DNA from: Diphasiastrum complanatum
Lineage: Eukaryota; Streptophyta; Lycopodiopsida; Lycopodiales; Lycopodiaceae
Reading direction: 5' to 3'
Length of the DNA stretch: 64,000 nucleotides
Assembly: GCA_029204225.1 (NCBI GenBank)
Contig: CM055113.1
Span: 10,380,364 to 10,444,363, forward strand
Under the pieces are notes generated by a model, which did not search any database, was not told where the DNA came from, and worked only from the letters and a program-made list of their open reading frames with translations. A program made the position numbers and the translations under genes. Of this stretch, positions 61,801-64,000 are shown piece by piece. Numbering within the stretch: position 1 is the stretch's first letter; the number at the start of each line of letters is the position of its first letter.

Positions 61801-62349
61801 AGAGACAACTTCACCGTCCTCTTCCTCTTCCGAGTTATAATCCTCCTTGTCATCCTCTGTGCCAGGATCTTCTGCCTGGACAGTCTTCTTGCTGATGCCA
61901 CCAGCGCAACTAGCGTTTCCATTTTCCCGGTGCTTTTTGTCACTGTAGCAATTGATTGCTTCTACGTATTCTTCGTTAACAGGTTCCGACACAAAGCTTC
62001 TGGTTGAAGGCTTGACACGTTTCCAATCGCACCCACGATCCAATTTCCTGTACAAGAGGATCCCCCTTCCACTATGAAATAATCCAGCCACTCCTAAACG
62101 ATCGTTACAATAGATTTGTTTCACTGAGTAGGCCTTCTCTGAGGTTTCACGCCTTTTGCCTTTTACAGAAAATTCATCACTTTCTGAACAAACCCTAGGT
62201 CTGTTAGTAAAACCATGCTGAAGTTGTGCGCCAGACTCCTCCTCCTTATCAGTATAATAATAAGCTGATGCAAATATTTTGGAAGGGAAGAAAGCAGATT
62301 GCAAAGACCGGGAATATTTTGAAATCAGGTTTCGTGGAAAACAAGCCAT
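58893..62349 (-). CDS. Kinesin-light-chain-related TPR protein (two exons)
   Basis: Exon 1 62349-60452 (632 codons plus two bases), intron 60451-59053 (GT-AG, 1399 bp), exon 2 59052-58893. The product is 685 residues. The splice turns GGGAG+A into Gly-Arg and continues HDLAIEYQKQIVNEWENQGE to KRKKQF-stop, where plant relatives have D-AIEYQRQIV. The N-terminus MACFPRNLISKYSRSLQSAF is basic, Ser-rich and free of acids, like an organelle presequence. Residues about 160-190 are acidic (EDDKEDYNSEEEEDGEV). From about 200 to 650 there are KLC-type TPRs, for example HLIGTAYFKLGKLEVSLDNL, QIGVAHLELEKYSAAVDFLE and SVIHNLVNAYAAVGR-HDLAI. Its likely role is a protein-interaction scaffold; the partner is unknown. 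It resembles the organelle-predicted KLC-like TPR proteins of plants more than the microtubule-linked CMU/KLCR set, but this is from memory. Confidence 0.88.
59519..59526. repeat. 8-bp target-site duplication, left copy
   Basis: ATGTGCAC, repeated exactly at 59944-59951. Confidence 0.7.
59527..59943. mobile_element. Non-autonomous TIR element with GAACCGT arrays (417 bp)
   Basis: Lies in the intron of the TPR gene. The left part has AGAACCGTGTACGGTTCACC and ACCGTACGGTTC palindromes. The right part ends CCACGGTTCT, whose reverse complement AGAACCGTGG mirrors the left. Exact 8-bp repeats ATGTGCAC flank it, fitting hAT-type insertion. The interior is a degenerate tandem of TCTGTGAAATC/TGTGTCTG units (about 59690-59860). 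No coding capacity. Confidence 0.65.
59944..59951. repeat. 8-bp target-site duplication, right copy
   Basis: ATGTGCAC, matching 59519-59526. Confidence 0.7.
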
Positions 62350-63080
62350 CTATCCATCCATCTACTTCACACTCTATCGTTAACAACCTACTGATTTTTT
62401 CACACTCTATTTTGGTGAAACTAGCAAAAAAACTGATTTATGGCACTGCTTGGAAGTTGGAAGTTGGAACTTGGAAGGAAGTTCCAAGGATGGACAAAGT
62501 TGAATGAACATTCCAGATTCAAGAAGCATACTCACTGGTCAGCAGTACCGGAAGACGCAGCAGCAATCATACTCTGTATGAGCAATGTTGTGAGAATCAA
62601 TGAGCACTAAGATTACCACTGTTGTTGCACTCCAGCTAGTGCTTTGATCCAGGGGTGATTGTTGATCTATGGTTAGGTATGTTACCCATGGTAACCCTTC
62701 ACAGTCCTCACGGTTAATTAATGTACGATTTTGATACGACAGGTGTGGCCAGTTTCTTGGCATAAGGATCACTAGGATCTTGAAAAGGCATCTTAAACGG
62801 CCTTCTTGATGTACTCCACGATTGTGAACATAATGTAGCCGTGTGCGATGGATCAAGTGCTTTTTGGAGAAATTAAGCCTCGTTCTTGCTTTTGTACTTT
62901 CGAATGATTTCTGTGATCATCGTGTTTGTTGTGTCAAAAGTTTGATGTCAGATCAGTTTAATGTTGTTTATTGCAATTTGTTCTTAACCAATAGATCAGT
63001 GATGAGTAAGGTCCACAAAGGCTATGGGCCCACTCGTGTGAGGTGGCATAGGCATGGACCAGTACGTTGTTGATCACTCC
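62350..63080. other. Upstream region of the TPR gene
   Basis: The start codon at 62349-62347 is preceded on the minus strand by a GATGGATGGATAGATGG stretch. The promoter should lie here, but I could not fix a TATA box. No gene is seen up to the copia element. Confidence 0.4.
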
Positions 63081-64000
63081 TTCTGATATCGATTGGAAAG
63101 CAAAAGTTAATTAGAATTCAAGGAGCGATGGATGAGGAATTGGAGGTGAACAACGTCATACAAAGGTTGCTGCAAGAGGAAGGAAGAAGGAAGAGTTAGA
63201 CAACAAGGGACGAACTGGCGCTGGTTGGGAGAATGATGCTAAACGAGAAGAGTTATCACAGGAAGATGGATTCGAAACAGGCGACAAGCAGGGGTCATTA
63301 CGGTGAAGCTGGACAAAACGTTGAAGCAGGTCAAGGGAAGCAACAGTTCGAAAGGAGGAATGAAATTATATGTTATTATTGCCACAATCCCGAACACATT
63401 GCCAGGGAATGCATCAAGAAGACGGAAGACCTGAAGCGAAAAGGACCGATGCAGGTAAATGTAGCTGAAGTAGAACCTGCTAAGAAAGAGGACGTAGCGC
63501 TTATGGCATTCGAAGATGGGGTGACAAGAATCAAAACGAAAGTAACTCCCAGGAAGTGGTGGAGAGTTAAGCAACCTATGGTAATTGACATAAGTGAGTC
63601 TGAAGAAAGAAGCAACGATGAGAAGTGGTACTTAGATTCAGGGGCAACAACGCACATGACATTTGACAAGAGGGTGTTCATAACATACAAGAAAAATCAG
63701 AGGGAAAAGAACGTGATTATGGGAAATTGAAAGGCTATAAACTCTCCAGGATCATGAACGATGCAGCTGATATTGGCCGGAGATAAGAAAGGAATTCTAA
63801 ACGATGTGATGTATGTACCCCAAATATCAAAGAATCTGTTGTCTGTAAACAGATTGGCACAAAGTGGGATGGAGTTGAAGTTCAAAGGTGACGAATGCTA
63901 ATATTATCATGAAAGACAAGGAAGTGGTAGCTAGTGCCATAATAAATGGAGGATTATACAGGCTTATTGCTGCTAATACGATTGAGCACCAAGCTCATGT
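63080..64000 (+). pseudogene. Ty1/copia gag-protease, start of element running off the window
   Basis: Plus-strand gag C-terminus with zinc knuckle CYYCHNPEHIAREC (CX2CX4HX4C), an acidic linker, then the protease WYLDSGATTHMTFDKRVFIT with an intact D-S-G. After one stop at 63728 it continues with AGDKKGILNDVMYVPQISKN and LLSVNRLAQSG (segment before GAG-pre-integrase). Further stops near 63750 and 63900 mark it as decayed. Confidence 0.8.

Overview
The window is nuclear DNA of a land plant with a large, repeat-filled genome. The evidence is two plant-type split genes on the minus strand, very long introns packed with decayed LTR retrotransposons, AT-rich spacers and microsatellites. Intron lengths of 11 kb and 22 kb suggest a gymnosperm, or possibly a fern. 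This is inference: nothing in the window names the species.

Only two host genes can be supported. (1) The catalytic alpha subunit of protein kinase CK2 runs on the minus strand from 47,030 to 9,688. Its ten coding exons join without a break into 333 residues, spread over 37.3 kb. Exon 1 carries an in-frame upstream extension that resembles the plastid-type CK2 alpha of plants. (2) A kinesin-light-chain-related TPR protein runs on the minus strand from 62,349 to 58,893. It has two exons, 685 residues and a presequence-like N-terminus.

Almost everything else is mobile DNA. 0-3.5 kb: a minus-strand Ty3/gypsy pol cut by an LTR/PBS fragment. 3.5-9.7 kb: AT-rich spacer with one TIR-element copy. 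9.7-10.5 kb: CK2 exons 7-10. 10.5-32.6 kb (CK2 intron 6): a LINE-ORF1-like remnant, a short TIR element, two hAT transposase remnants around a large inverted repeat, and a Tat/Ogre-like gypsy element with an unidentified ORF between integrase and 3' LTR. The same intron also holds an 850-bp tandem duplication and the 3' end of a chromovirus. 32.6-33.3 kb: CK2 exons 4-6. 33.3-44.8 kb (intron 3): two chromoviruses in opposite orientation, an intact 812-bp non-autonomous hAT-like element with an 8-bp target duplication, an LTR fragment and a copia RT remnant. 44.8-47.1 kb: CK2 exons 1-3. 47.1-58.9 kb: a second copy of the unidentified retroelement ORF cut by an LTR, a long decayed stretch, a copia fragment, a ZNF862-like hAT fragment and a Penelope-like fragment. 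In the Penelope-like fragment a GIY-YIG endonuclease lies upstream of the reverse-transcriptase region. 63.1-64.0 kb: start of a copia gag-pol.

The two host genes are not functionally linked as far as the sequence shows. The most interesting items are the Penelope-like fragment with permuted domain order, the orphan ORF in the env-like position of an LTR element, the family of TIR elements whose terminal palindromic motifs differ between copies, and the CK2 gene that keeps its reading frame across very large TE-filled introns.
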